This document shows positions 29,101-44,100 of a DNA stretch of 64,000 nt, one piece after another. Each line of letters begins with the position of its first letter. Within the stretch, counting starts at the first letter, position 1. The position numbers were made by a program, and so were the translations under genes. The notes below the pieces were generated by a model that did not search any database, had not been told where the DNA came from, and saw nothing but the letters and a program-made list of their open reading frames with translations. This DNA comes from Phoebastria nigripes. Its lineage: Eukaryota > Chordata > Aves > Procellariiformes > Diomedeidae. The DNA is taken from contig JAYKAV010002662.1 of assembly GCA_035582835.1 (NCBI GenBank), positions 3,242,992-3,306,991 on the forward strand, given 5' to 3'.

Positions 29101-32100
29101 CAGTGAATAAAATAGATGTTTTAAAATCACAGCACATAAATCTCACACCGTCCTCTTCCATGTCCTTTAAGTCTCACTTACTTGCAGTTCTGGCACACTT
29201 TGCAATCAGGACACTGCCAACCTGCTCTTTTTAAAGGTGTAACTTGTATGTCCAGGCACATCCCATGGTAGTGCTGGCCACAGGTAGTACAGAAAAGTTG
29301 ATCTAAGAGGTCTCCAGGGCTGTCGCACACTGCACAATTTGCTTCTTCCTTTGCTACAAAGAAATCATTTTTTCAANTATTATTTCATTCAAAATTATGA
29401 ACAATTCAAGGAACCCAATGAAGCCAAGAAATTCTTTAGTAGTTCTTATGCATACAAAACTTGATCATTTTTATGAAATTAAAATTTAATTAATATACTT
29501 AGTAACTGCTCCTTTCATTTGGTTTTCTGATATACTCAACTAATCTTCTCGTAACAAAAGTACATTCATTTTAAACCTTAATAAAGTCTTACCAAAATAA
29601 ACAGTTTTATTCTCCTTAACATAAAACAGAGCTTTAGAACCAACTCTTCTTTGGAACAAGTACAAAATAAAGCTCCTAACAGATCTAAACCTATTATTTA
29701 GCTGAAGTGTTTGCAATATGGTTGCTCTAACTTGAGTCAGGGCAAGTAAGCAAGCCTATCGATTTGAACTAAAACCTGATGGAAGACAAGCCTTATGAGT
29801 AAACCCTTCCCATGTTCTGTCATTAAAAAGAAGAAAAATACTAACTCTGCTGTGCACCACTGCCAGTCTTTAAAAACAAGAGTATGAACTTGCATCTTTC
29901 TCATACCTGAACGTATATGAATTCTTGGGTACGTGAACTGGGAAGATAGGTCTAAGCAAATGCACTCTTAAACTGACCCTAGCACAGAGCAGTTTTCATA
30001 AAACCTGGTACTAATTGTGTCATTTGAATGCTGCGTACTTACATCTTTCAGGAGCCTGATCAATATGGTCTGGACAAAGGAGGGACAAGTTACTGAAATC
30101 CTGAAATGTGCCTGCTCCAGCAGCACAGGGGTAATGGTACATCTGGGTACATTTCTCTTCACAGCATTTGATAGTGGCTCCAAGGTGCTTACAATATGCA
30201 CATCGCTGAAAAACAAACATTACAAATAGTTCAAAAACTATTTTTTCTTGTCATTTTTCAGCCAGATCTGTTCCCCAGCCTCATTTAACAGACAAACACC
30301 TCGGCCGTAGANGGGAGTGAATACTGAGGAGAAGGAAACTAGTGGCTGGGACTGTGTCTTTCAGTGGCACTCCCAGATCTTTCCAATTTAAAATGTTTAA
30401 CAAAACCCACTCTAAATGCACTCTGATGACCGAGATTCTTCTTGTCACAGAAAACCATTTTTCTTCTATATGTTATCTAACTTGAGCTATGCCTTCAGTG
30501 AAGATGCTTGGAGACTTATTCTGAGTAATAAAGGCAGACCACACTATGCTGTCAATGGGTTATAACTAAAAACCACATAGCTCTAAGTTGTAATGTAAAA
30601 CTGTAGATACTGTAATCAGAAATGCACATGGAAATGAAATATCATGTTCTACCAAAAATCTTATTGACATTATACAATTCTCTCTGGGATGATAATGCAT
30701 TACATAACCTAGCACTCTCTTCCCATCTCTTCTTTCAAAGCTACACAAATATCATCACCAATTCTTCGAGAAGTCATAAATAAGCATGATTATTATTAGA
30801 GACCATAGTCATATTTGTGAAGAAATAATTTCTCAGAAAGAACTACCCAATAACCCTCCANTTCTCTAGTCAAGAGGGAAAAGATTCCATCAGCCTGCTT
30901 GTAAAATATCACCCACTCCTTTCTGATTCAGTTCATGAGTCTTTTTTCTTTCTTGGATTCATCACAGTCCCTGAAGCACTGTAACATGCTTTTGCACTTT
31001 TTCACCAAGGCAACAATACTTTTTAAGGCTACAGCACAGCATCGAAAGATTTGGAGTAAACTTAAGAAAAAACGGGTCAGTGGCTCACAGGAAGGCATAC
31101 ATAACATACAGCAACAACTGAGCTCGGCAACTCTTGTTTTTCGTAATAAAAATATAATACTAACACTGGTATGTTTAATTACTAGCTTAAGTGTCAAGTA
31201 ACATCCAAATATGAACATATACCAAATCAAAGAAAAGTTACATACCACATCTGCTTAATTCTTAGAATACAGGCAATATTTATTACCATAATTCTTCTGT
31301 GTTTCAAAGCCAGGCGTGAAATTAGGCATGAAATAGTGCTACTACAAGTCCACAGATATCAAAACCAGCCCATACAAAAATACGAATTGCAAAGCTGCCT
31401 GTGTTAACAGCTACACTGACATTCTTAAAACCAGATGAAATTAAGGTCTTCAGCAAAATATCTGCCTGCACCACAACTCAAGGACAAGAGAAAGAAAAAA
31501 TATTAGTTTATGCTAAACACAACTGCAGTGTAAAAAGATAAAACGCTTCGGCACAGAAATTAAAGCGCATCACTAAGGATGCCACGTTTCTGTGCTACAA
31601 TGCTTAGTCTAGTCTTCAGATCTGTGAGACATCTCACCTCTACCCATGTCTCTAACACCTACTAACAGTATGGAAAAAGATGTATTCTCTTACTCTACTA
31701 GCCAAAATGCAGAGGAGAGGAGGGGGGACAAGATAAGCAAACAATAACATGGAGTTCCTGAAACAGGTGAAGAAGGTAGCAATAGTAATTACATTTAAGG
31801 ACTGCCAACAAAACCAAAGTCATGCAAGAAACTCGTTTTAGGAAACGATATATTCAGTAAACACTCGCTGAGGATGCTGTAAAAGATAAATCCTGAACTT
31901 AGATGTGAAATCATGAAAATATAGCCCAAAGCCTCCAACTTCATGAACTGCAGCTGCACATTAAACAGTGTACAACCCACTGCACTGTTTTGTACTTGAC
32001 ACTCCTACAGCCTATTGAGATGGCCCAGATTACAGCTAAGGCCCAACTCTTACTGGCCACACGTTTTTCAAAGATACTATTNGTAAAAAACAGTAAGAAT

Positions 32101-35100
32101 GGGAACTTGGGAGGAGCTAAGGTTCAAAACGTGTCCCTAAAGAAAGTATTCAACAGAGACTTTGTTGGATCCCATAATTAACCCTTAAGAATTATCTAAT
32201 CGGGAAAGAAAATTATGAAAGAACTGCAAGCACTCAAAGAATCCAACATTTACTAAAAGCTGGGAATAATGGATTAAATAGCAATATAAATGACATTTTT
32301 AAACATCACATCTGTTTTTCAAAACCACCAATCAACAATGGTACATAACAAATGTAAAATCAGAATATACCTTTTCCCAAACGCTATATGACTAAATGAT
32401 GAAATCATTAGAAATGAGCAAACTACAGGATTACTGCAAAGCCTTGAAAAATGTTGATGTTGATTTAAGGAACCATGTAAAGATGCTGGAAGAAAAATGG
32501 AAGCCCAAATTACACTTAATTGAACCCTTCAAACCCATCTGCTAAACTGCACTGGCAATGAAAAGCATTTGGCAGCTAACTAAAACACACACTTTAAAAA
32601 CAATGTGGTATATATCATCCAAAGCAAATAAAAAGCACAGAATATCAACATTTGCTGAATTTATAAGAGAGATAAAGCAGTCTGAAGAAACAAATGCCCA
32701 AAGGGATTTTTCTGGCAACAGCTGTTGATGAGAAGAGTTACTTTTCCAGCACTAGAAGCCAACACTTCTCTGAAACCAGGCCACATGCTATGACCCTAGA
32801 AGAACAAGTATGCAGCTATTACAATTAACTGACCTTCATGAAGAAAGTAAGGATGTGAACAGCAAAAGTATATTAATTTTAAAAATAATTAAAAGCTCTG
32901 CTAAATAAACTCAGTAACAAATACTACTTTACTACTCTATTACTAAAATATGGCANCAGGACAGTAGGAGGTGGAAGGAAGGAATGAATCATATTGCCCA
33001 TGAAATGAACGTGTCTTTACCACACTGTATAAGGACAGTAACAGAGACAGAGACAGTATGGAGTCTTCAATTTCATTAGCATGAGCACAAAATAAGGTGT
33101 TATGTGAAGGGGGTGGAACCTGAATCCGAGTATTCAAAGGGTAGGTATAGGAAAATGGCAAGCTGTCAAAGCAAGCCAAACACTGTTTTGTTCATGGATC
33201 AAATAATTTTATAGTCCTGTTCTACATAAAAAACTTTACAGCGTGTCAGGCGGCTAGAGAGATAGTTCATTACTTATTCATAGTACATTCAATAAAATAA
33301 ACGTCACTAAAGCAGAATCAGCAGACTATTTTCCTACTCAAAAAGTCCTTCACTGGTTACCAACTGTTTTCTTCAGCAAGCTCCTAGTGCACTCGCCCAT
33401 GGCAAGAAAGCTCTGATCCCATCCATGCTTCTGCTACTTCTTACTATTGTAATTTCCATGATTTAAAACTGTCCACACCTCCTTCTACTTGGTTCTTTTC
33501 ACCTTTTTCTTTTACATCTTATTTTTTTCATACAGACAGGAAAGGATCTCATTTTTAAAAGCCAATCATAGAATCATAGAATGGTTTGGGTTGGAAGGGA
33601 CCTTAAAGATCATCTAGTTCCAACCCCCCTGCCATGCGCAGGGACACCTTCCACTAGACCAGGTTGCTCAAAGCCCCGTCCAACCTGGCCTAGAACACTT
33701 CCAGGGATGGGGCATCCACAACTTCTCTGGGCAACCTGTTCCAGTGCCTCACCACCCTCACAGGGAAGAATTTCTTCCTTGTAGNTAATCTAAATCTACC
33801 CTCTTTCAGTTTAAAGCCATTACCCCTTGTCCTATCACTACATGCCCTTGTAANAAGTCCCTCTCCAGCTTTCTTCTAGGCCCCCTTCAGGTACTCCCTG
33901 GAGCCTTCTCTTCTCCATGCTGAACAACCCCAATTCTCTCAGCCTTTCTTCATAGGAGAGGGGCTCCAGCCCNCTGATCATCTTCGTGGCCCTCCTCTGG
34001 ACTCGCTCCAACAGGTCCCTGTCCTTCTTATGTTGGGGGCCCCAGAGCTGAACGCAGTACTNCAGGTGGGGTCTCATGAGAGCGGAGTAGAGGGGCAGAA
34101 TCACCTCCCTCGACCTGCTGGCCACGCTGCTTTTGATGTAGCCCAGGACATGGTTGGCTTTTTGGGCTGCGAGCGCACGTTGCCGGGTCATGTTGAGCTT
34201 CTCCTCAACCAACNCTCCCAAGTCCTTCTTGTCAGGGCTGCTCTCAATCCATTCTCCGCCCAGCCTGTATTTGTGCTTGGGATTGCCCCAACCCAGGTGC
34301 AGGACCTTGCACTTGGCCTTGCTGAACTTCATGAGGTTCGCACAGGCCCACCTCTCAAGCCTGTCAAGGTCCCTCTGGATGGCATCCCTTCCCTCCAGCA
34401 TGTCGACCACACCACACAGCTTGGTGTCGTCAGCAAACTGGCTGAGGGTGCACTCAATCCCACTGTCCATGTCACCGACAAAGATGTTAAACAGCGCCCT
34501 CCTTCAAATTTCATTTTAAAATTCCCTTTATTCACTAATCCCATTGGACCAAATATGACATTGTTACACAAATACAGTGAAAGAGAAAGAACTAAGTGAA
34601 TTAACAGAAAACATAAGAAAACCTGATCAATCTCCTCCTCTCTTTTCTAGTTGTACGGGAGTACATCCTCCGTGAAATAGAGTCGCAAAAACCACACAGA
34701 AAATTTCCAGGAAGACAAAACCTTGTACTGCCATGGTAGAATCATAACTGCACCAAAATCAACTGAACAAAAAGGTTAGTTCTGCCTGTGGCTTGGAAGC
34801 TCAGCTCAACGTCACAAATGCTACTGGCTTTAATGGAAACAGATGGCCAAACTGTAAAATGGTGACAAGAGAAACAGCTTACTGTTTGTATCTTTCTAAC
34901 CTTCCTACGTCATTAAAAAAAAAAATTGACAAAAGATGTATTCCAACTTTACATCAACCTTCCTGCTACTCCATACTTTGAAGTACTCTAAAACTCAGTG
35001 CAAGTTCAAATGAAGAAAAGATGCCAGTGTTTATGATAATGCAAGATTTTATCCAGATAGTAGTAAGAACAAATCAGAGGTCATATTTTATCATTATTTT

Positions 35101-38100
35101 ATTGCCCTTAGAATTACTTTATAGTATTACTGTCTCAACAACTGGACAAGTAACAACCCTTAGGAGGCAGACATTAAAGAAAGGCTAAAATATGAACTTT
35201 GAATAAATACTTAGTTGTGACCTGATTAGTACAATAAAGTTAAATGTTAGTATTAGGTATTGCAAAATTTTTTTTAAGCAGAACGACAGAAGATTTTCAC
35301 TGATTATGAACTTACTTAGCTTAAAAAGGTCAGCCGACAAAACCTATGATAACAATAAGCAATTTTAATTTTATGATAGTGTACCCAGAAATCCTCAGTT
35401 AAACAATTTAATGTACTACCTGTAAGAACAAATTTCAGACTGTTTAGCTACTGAAAACTGCTATCATACAAACCCGTAACTAAGGAGAACTGGACCTTAA
35501 CATCCCGTCATTAACGAGACCGCAAAGAAATTTTAGTATGAACAGTGATCAATGAAATATGTTCTCTGGTAGTTCTGATAGTCTTCATTGATTACTCCAT
35601 CATCTAGAAAAAGCTTTATATTGCTTATAGACGCTAATCACCATTAGCACCTCTAATGTCAAATACACTGTTTTAAGTACCATAAAGCATTTAAGAGCAC
35701 AATGCAGTAAGGTGGCAACATAAAAAGAATTAATGGCGTTCAATGGAACAACTGATTAGAAAAGGTACTAAATAACACGCATTTACAGGAGTACTGGAAA
35801 TTACCTTCTAATTTTTAAATTTTGTATTAATCATGTCACAAATTTGGAAATTACTTAAATTTGTAACAAGCAAGTCAATCAGAGATCAGTTGCTTTTGTT
35901 CCTCAATCCTTAACACATACCAAAATTGAAGAAATTAAAATTCAGATTTCTCTCTTATAACTGTAATTTAAAACTATAATGTTCTTAACAGAGACAGCAT
36001 GTATTAAAACTTTACTATAGTGTCCACTTCACACTCAGAGTACTATGAAGTAAGTTTTTTAAAAATAAAAAAAATCAAAAACACCCACCACAATTGTAGA
36101 AACAAACTATCAAGTTTTGCTTCTAAAACTATATGAAAAATCACGGACAACCAGAAGAGATGCAATTTGGCCAAGCTCAACACATGACTGAGAAAGACTG
36201 TCTTCTAATGCAGAATTCTTGACTAGATACTCCATCTGTCCGTAATCTGCCCAGTTATCCATACAGGAATAAGGAACAAAGGTAGGAAGATACAAATGAT
36301 GATGACTAACACCACTATCAGTGACTCAACACATGTAATCAAGGTAGAAAGCAAAAGTCCCTTTAAGTGTGGAGATTTCAGGCTCTCTACAAGTCACTAC
36401 TTTGTTCCTCCTTCCCACCAGTTGCCTCCTTTTTTCACCTTTATAAAAAATTACATTAAATAAATGGTGTTGATATCAAGGCATCTAAAAATTGGGACAA
36501 TAAAGCATTCATGTTTTGCAGGGGTGTTTTTCATAATAGTTGTGATAGGTTAATAACCTGTAAGAAGCAAGTCTGCTAGGGGAGATAATATTTTTTATTT
36601 GAGACCTGAAATAGGTTGAAGAAAACATGCAAACCTTATGGTGCACAAATCCTTCCTCATATAATCTGAAACGTTCCCAAAGCCTGTCTATTCAGAAGCT
36701 CCACAGAATGGTTTGTGTGCCTTGAAGTTGTATTCTCCTCACCATGATATAAGCTAGTGGAATAATTGCACACATATGATTTCCTCCACAGACTCTGCCT
36801 TTGCTGCTTTTTTAACACTTTCATGAGGAAAAGCATTTTTTTTATTCACTTCCTCACTGTCTACAAGATTTAGGATAATGTAAATGTTTTGAGTGAGTCT
36901 AAGCTTTCCCACAGCTAAACAACCAACTATTCCCTAATTCTCATCTAATATCCATCGTGACAGAAGGGCACACACGAGCCTGTTGTTTAGTTAGCATGTC
37001 AACAATGAGAAGGTCAATAATGTTTAATGTAATTTAAATTGTGATTATTAGGCTTCAGCATCAGCAACTTCAGGACAAACAAGGCAAGAACAAAAATCAT
37101 CGTCTTTGGTTTAAGGCTGCTTTTTGGCAGGCTCAGAAAACAGACTATTGTGCCAGTTTCATTTGATTCATGCTCGGAAGGTCTTAAGAAGTATGTGTAG
37201 ACATTTCTTTTTGTTGGCAGAGCATAGCCTGAGCCACAAATTGTTGGAGGCTTGAAAAAAAATAATTGGGGGAAACATTGCTACATGCTTGTTGTTTAAT
37301 GATCTTCTCTAGGCATCTGTTACTGGTCATTGCAGAAGATACTGAGATGAAGTCAACTTTCTGTTTTATCTAGCACAGCTCCTACGGTCCTAAATCACAT
37401 ACAAGGATTCTGAAGTGGCTTGAGCATTCTATAGGTTATGTCTACGCTACAGATCCTCTGTAGCTACAGCTAGGCTAGTATAATTACATCTGCAAAGCCA
37501 TTTAATGGAAACTCAGTGAAAGGAGCATTTACTGCTGCTACAGTCACATTGTGCTTCTAAACGACACAAGGCTTGAGACGAGGACATCTAAACTTGAGGC
37601 TCTAAATTTTGTGTCTATACGTGAGCCAAGTGTTTAAGCTCCCATGACACTTAATAGAGACTCAGTCATTTTATGGAATTTACTTCATCACAATTCAGCT
37701 GACCAAACAGTAGGTGTCCATTTTCAGGCTCCATAGACAATACCGGACAGATCTCCATTGCCTATAATTGGAATTTAAACACAGCTCACAGGTAGACACG
37801 TCCACAGGGAGGTCTAAATTTAGATGACAGTCTTGAGCTGAAGCCTGACTAAATACAGAATTTCTCTATTAGTAACACAGCTAGGTCCACACCAAAGGTT
37901 TTTGTCAGTGTGGCACTATCCATGAAGGGATGCGAATGGGTACTGCTTACAAAGACTTCCATGTAAATTCTATTCTATTGATGTAAGTTTTCTGAATGAT
38001 AAAAAGTTGGGCTAAAGCTTCACATAACACGTGCCTAAATTCTCTTAAATACTTTTGGAACACTTAGTCAAAACTTTGCAGCCATTTCTGAGAATAGAAA

Positions 38101-41100
38101 AGTCAGTAAGAAAAACATTTTGCTCATCTTAAAAACAACTTCACTCACAGGGCTTGCAATTTGGCAGGAATTTTAGTGTGCGGGATGCAACTTTTGCCCT
38201 TACCCTGCAAATCTATCCAGTTGTGAACAAGCTTGAGAAAACTATTTTTTTAACGTAAAACACTTCCAAAAGTTTGTCATGAAAATGACAGAAAAATCTA
38301 CTCTCATTGATCATGACTGATTCTCTCCAATTTCTAGCACTGATCAGACTATGTGTACCTTCTGCAAAGATTGCTTCAGTATGACAAGGATTAGAGAGAG
38401 GAAGTCTGTAATAAATACTCTAAACCTAAGCACAATAAGCCACTGGAATGGGAAGCAGACATCCCTAAGACTCTTGATACTACTGTCACTTAAATCGTCT
38501 GGGGAATGAGAGTATCCAGTACACAGGCAGATGGACAAATACGGGTCAAAGAGACAAAAGGGACTAACTACACTGCATGAATGAGTCTGATGAGACTCGG
38601 AGGAGAAACCATGGACTGAGATGGAATCTGAGGAGGGGTAGGGATGACCCTTCAAGGACCAATTAACTAAAACTGGGCACTAAAATTGGACAAAGAGCTG
38701 AGGGAACTGATGTGCTAAGACACAGGAAATGGTGAAGGGACAGATCTCAAAAGGAACCTGAGGAAAAGGGAATAGAAAGGTTAAGGAGATGGGATGCAGG
38801 AAGAACAAGGAAGAGTGGAAGTGGCTAAAAAAATCAAACTTGAACAAAAAGTCAGAAGTCTGAGGCAACTGAAATCGGATGAAGACTACAGGGAGGAAAA
38901 GTATGCTGTCCTCTGACTCCTACTGCTATATCGCTATCACTTAGCCAGCTCAAATAGGAGAGGTCTGTATGTAGCCATAAAGGTTTTAAACCTGCAGTTT
39001 GGGAGGTCTACCTTTTCCTTTTTTTCCCCTGGTGCAAGGAAATGATATAGTCAGACAATTACAAGGCGACACACATACACAGAGACACAGATAAAGGAAG
39101 GAACAGACACACATATGCACAACTGTAACTATGTATGTACATTAAAACACAAAAAGGATTGCAGATCAAACATGGATTCAGTGCATAAAATAGATCTCTT
39201 AAAAGAAGTCTCTGCATTAAAGAAACCTCTTACTTCTAGGACTGTGCTTAATTTGTAAAGGGAAAAAAGTATGTATTGAAAAACATTGTGGATTACTTGG
39301 GGGAGAAAAAACCCCTTAGTTATGGCAACTGAATGATGACCTGCGAAACAGATTTAGTTTCACTTCTTTCATAGAGCTCCTTTATGATATCGGGCAGGGC
39401 ACTAAGTAAAATTTTTCTTAATTTTTTTTAGTACTTAATCTTACTTTTAAAAGCTTGAGGNTTTTTTTCCCCTAAAAATACAGTCTTGATTTCTACATAG
39501 ATTGTGCACTCACAACTCCAACAGAGTGAAGAAAGAACTGCAATATCAGCACAACTTTTTAAGTAAGTCTGAGTATTTCTGAAACTCTTTCAATTTGCCA
39601 TCCAAATAAGCAGATATTTTTAAGTTTTAAAAAAAAAAAAAAAAAAAATTCAACTTCTCTTGGGGAAAATGGAGCCCAAGACGCATAAAAAGGCCACACA
39701 AATCTGCTATTTGGAAAAATTTATAGACAAGTTATTCACACGTTTATTATAGTAGAAACATCATAGAAAAACTCATGCAGAAATGAGTAATTCTTTCTTT
39801 TCAGCAGTATTTGAATAGTCTACATACCTACACATTGAACAATGAAAAAATGTAATATTGAAGAGGTTTTTACTAAGACAGCGATGTCCATCCTATTGAC
39901 TGAACTAGGCACTAGCTGTTACGCATGTGATCATACAATTAAAGACTGCATAATCAGGCATACGCACAAAGGATATTAATTGTGTGCAAATGATATTAAC
40001 TGTGTGCAGACAGCCTGTCTTCTGGCACATCCTAACTTCGTGTGTTTGATTTTATAGTCTTAATAATGTGGGTTTTTTAAGAAAAATTTTGTAGATATAT
40101 TAACTCGGTTTAACAGAAAGTTAATGTCAGCAAAAGTCACTATATATACTCAATATGCCTAATTTACAAGGTAATAGTAGGGATGGGGTGACAAGGAACT
40201 CTGGATTATGTACAGACATAAAAAAATACAAGAATTTCCTGCCTTTAATACCTTCCTCATTAGTGAGCACCTCCTTAGTATTCGTTCCCCACTGACTGCA
40301 ATCAGTACCTTATTGTTCATAATTCCTATTTCCTTGGCTGTTCCTAAATTGTGCTCTCCAAATGGCACAGAGTCATCGTAAACAAAATTCTACATCTTCA
40401 GTTCACTAATTTTTGTAAATTGAGCTCAAATAAAGCAATTAGATGGCATACTTTGAAACTACCAGCTTGAAACATTAATATAATTTCTTTTCTAATAAAA
40501 GCTTCACATGTTTTATCTGGCTGGGGCTTTTATTTTTTTTTTCAATTTGACTAAATTAGTCACTTACACATATTTCTCCCATTCCTCCTTCCAAAACATG
40601 GTATCCCCAAACATTACATATCCTTTTTTTTAATTCACTAGCTACTCAAATAAACAAATAAGCCCCTTGTTTTTCATCCTATTCCATCACTGACATTCCT
40701 TGGGCAAGCATCATGAAACGCGACATCTTGACCTAGAATTTAAAATCCTGAAATTACNGGTCAAACATTTAGCAGATAATTCAACTGTTGTTCTGGGGGT
40801 CGGGGAAGGGGGGGATAAGAAGGGGCTGTTCGTTTCATTTTGCAGCATGCTGCCTCAGTAGCTTGTGAAGAAAAAAGCTGCCAAATTTTGTAATGAATTC
40901 CACAGAACATTAAGTCTGATGCTTAGCAGAAGCCATAACTGTTAAGTAAATGATATCCTTTTGATGAATACCCTTATTTGAAAACAACATTGATTCTTCT
41001 AACCCTTTAGCAGTGTCCCAAAACAGATGTGCACAACTGCAAATTCTGTTTGCTTTCAGGTTTACGAAGTGTGATGACATTTTTACAATCATGCATGAGC

Positions 41101-44100
41101 TCTTTTACCCAGGAGTAAAATAAAACACAATAATTCTTCACCATCTGTTTGTTAATTTTGCATTCATTTAACTTTGCGTTTTAAACTAATAATCATTTTC
41201 TTACAATATAGTTTGTTCCATTGGTAGAAATTACAGCTGTTCAATTAAAAAAAATGGTTTATAACAGTATACAGTTTTCCTCTAAATACTTCCATTGCTC
41301 TTAATTATAGAGATATTAGTGCCATCGAAAGGAAAAAACTGCCAGGAAATAGTGTTATGTTTTATGTGTCACAGATTCCCTTAGTAAATGTACATATTTA
41401 CTTCTGTTCCAGCACCAATTCCCACCTGGTCTCTTTTACATTAAAACTCCTTTTCTCCACTACAAGATTCTGTGTGGTTTTTAATGTTGCTATGTATAAC
41501 AGGCTTCTTACACTCTTGAAGGAGTAAGACACAAACATATGAAGCTTCTGTTTCATATGTAGCATATAGTGAAATGAAGCACAGTCCTATTTCTTCATAA
41601 TGCTTTTCCTTAATCTCTAATGACAGGCCAAGGAGGTTTTGATATTTTTATTCTTATCTGGTTACAGCTAAACTAGGACTAGAATAATGTCCTAAGAGCT
41701 TTTTCTCACAACGTTTACAGTAAAATGGGGAAATCCCATTCCTTTATCAAAAGTAAAACCACATTGAAATAACATGAATAATACATCAGAACTAGTGAAG
41801 GGGAAATAATTTGGGTCAACAAAAGACATGGGCCTGGAGAAAGAGCAGAAGCCAGCCTGAGATTCTGAGAGTTGTATTTTGGATTCTGCATTATGCTCTG
41901 GACAGCACATTTTTCTGCTACTCCACACGGACCAGGCTGTAAGTCCACAGCGAGGTTGTAAGTCCTAAACATAGACTGTCCACATGCTAACACAGTGGAA
42001 AGTCTACTTCATTGTGGTTCCTAGGCTTAATAATCATAATCATCTACAAATAAACTCTTCAAGAGACACAGGCTGCTCAGCTAATTCATGTGAGCAGTCC
42101 AGTAGTATTAGAGAAACTGTTCAGATGGTTAAAACAATCAAGATTCAATCACTGTTTTCTAAAACCAATTTTATCTGATGGCATGGAAATCTTAGCATCA
42201 GATGATCATCCTAATTCTGTAGTAGTGTTAAGATAACAGTGCTGTCACAGTACTAGGATGAATACTTTACTAAAAACACCCATAAGGCAAGAGACGGTTT
42301 ACCACAAAATGGATTTATTTCAATTAAAGGAGTTCAGCGAAGGCTGAAAAACATCAAACTGGTGCATAAGACTGTAGCAGTGCACTCACCTACAGAAATG
42401 AATTTCTAGAAGTACCAAACACAATAGGCTCACATAAAATTAAGAGTGGAAGTACAACCATACATTACTGTGATGCTCAGCTTCTAGTCTTACCAGCATC
42501 TTGAGTATTTTGACCTTTTAGTTTCTCAGATGAGTGAACATTGCTGCCAGGTCCGACCTTTACTGGGGGATTTATCCATCACAATATTTTACGTCTGACA
42601 GAAAGCAAACATTCTGGAGGTGCCCAAGGCACATGCTGATGTGATGGATGCAGAACAGTAACAGTCTTCCCAACAATTGACCATCTATTTCAAGTTACTC
42701 TCATTAAAAAAACTCACCTGGTATGACATGTGGAAAACCTGAAACTCTTACCTATTCAACGTATCAAATCCATTTACATTTTGGAAAATGAGCATTTTCC
42801 TCACAAAGCTCAAAGAATGATGATAGCAACTGAACTGTCTTTTTGTATTATTTCTCTAGAAGTCGCTATTCGCTTTTAAAGGTTTATGATTTGTCAACAC
42901 ATCTCCCTGGAAATTACAAATAACACCTAATATTGCCATAACAACCTGCAGTAATTGAAAGGAAAAAAAAATACCAGTATTTGCTTGATACCAGACAGCA
43001 GTTTATTTAGATCCAGATTCACTATTTACTCTGCAGAATCTGCCACTCTTCCCAGTTCTTTGCAAGGCAATTACACACAGAAGCAGAGTGGGGGAAAATT
43101 TTTTAAACAGAAGGAAATATTATTTCATGAATTAAAAATTGGAAGTGAGAAGGATAGATGTGAAAATACCTGCGGTGTTATAAAAAAAATTGTCTAGATT
43201 GCAAATGGAATACATGTATTCTCATTGTATCTGAAGTGAGACCATGTCACAGCAATAGATGTAGGGTGTATCAAGTTCTTTTACCAATGTTAGATGCTCC
43301 AGGAAGCAAATATTTATTTATTTATTTCATAACAGCTACTTTCCCCCCGATGTACTGAAGAGGAACATGACATCTTTGAACAACAACATTAATATCACTG
43401 AAGAAGAAACACACCAGTAAAAAAGCTTATGGGAAGTGTTGATTTGAGAATATGCCACTTCATCAGTTCTTCAATTAATATTATTAAATAGGATTCTTAT
43501 TATTAATACTAATCATGACTATGATTCATGGAACACCTACAAGTTCATTACGGGCAGCAGACCTACCACTGTCTGCCTACTTTTTATTCCCAGGTCAGAT
43601 CTGCAGAATGGAGAGGACAATTATATAAACGAAAATAAGCATATTAATTCTTTCACATAAAGAGATGACTATCAATAGTAGCCTAGATCATTAGAAAAAA
43701 TAGCTTTAATGCACGTAGTGTCTGTATTTATCACCGAGTGTTATGCACTTGCACATGAAGGGCAGTTGGTCCACATTTGTGAAGATTCATAGGATGTCTC
43801 TCTCATGCGTGATTTGTTCCATGTTATTAAAAAAAACACTCAAGGACACCTGCATTAATGGCACTACTTCATACTGATGCCTGCAATATTTATGCTCAAT
43901 CTGCAACTCTGGGACAGAACTTGCACTAATGGAAGTCAATAACAAAATCTTTAGGGAGTTCAAAACTATTTTTTGCTAATGGTTTGATTTTGCAAGCTGC
44001 TGAGTACACGAATCTCAGAAGTAATTTTTAGGCTACTGCTTAAAAGCAAACTGATGCCAACAGACTAATACGAGTACTCCTGAGTTTTAAATTAAAATAT

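Noticed and set aside
33838..34470. A 210-codon minus-strand ORF
   Set aside because: It is the reverse-transcriptase remnant of a truncated CR1 LINE, not a host gene. It is annotated as part of the element.
34030..34599. A 189-codon plus-strand ORF
   Set aside because: It is the antisense shadow of the CR1 coding region.
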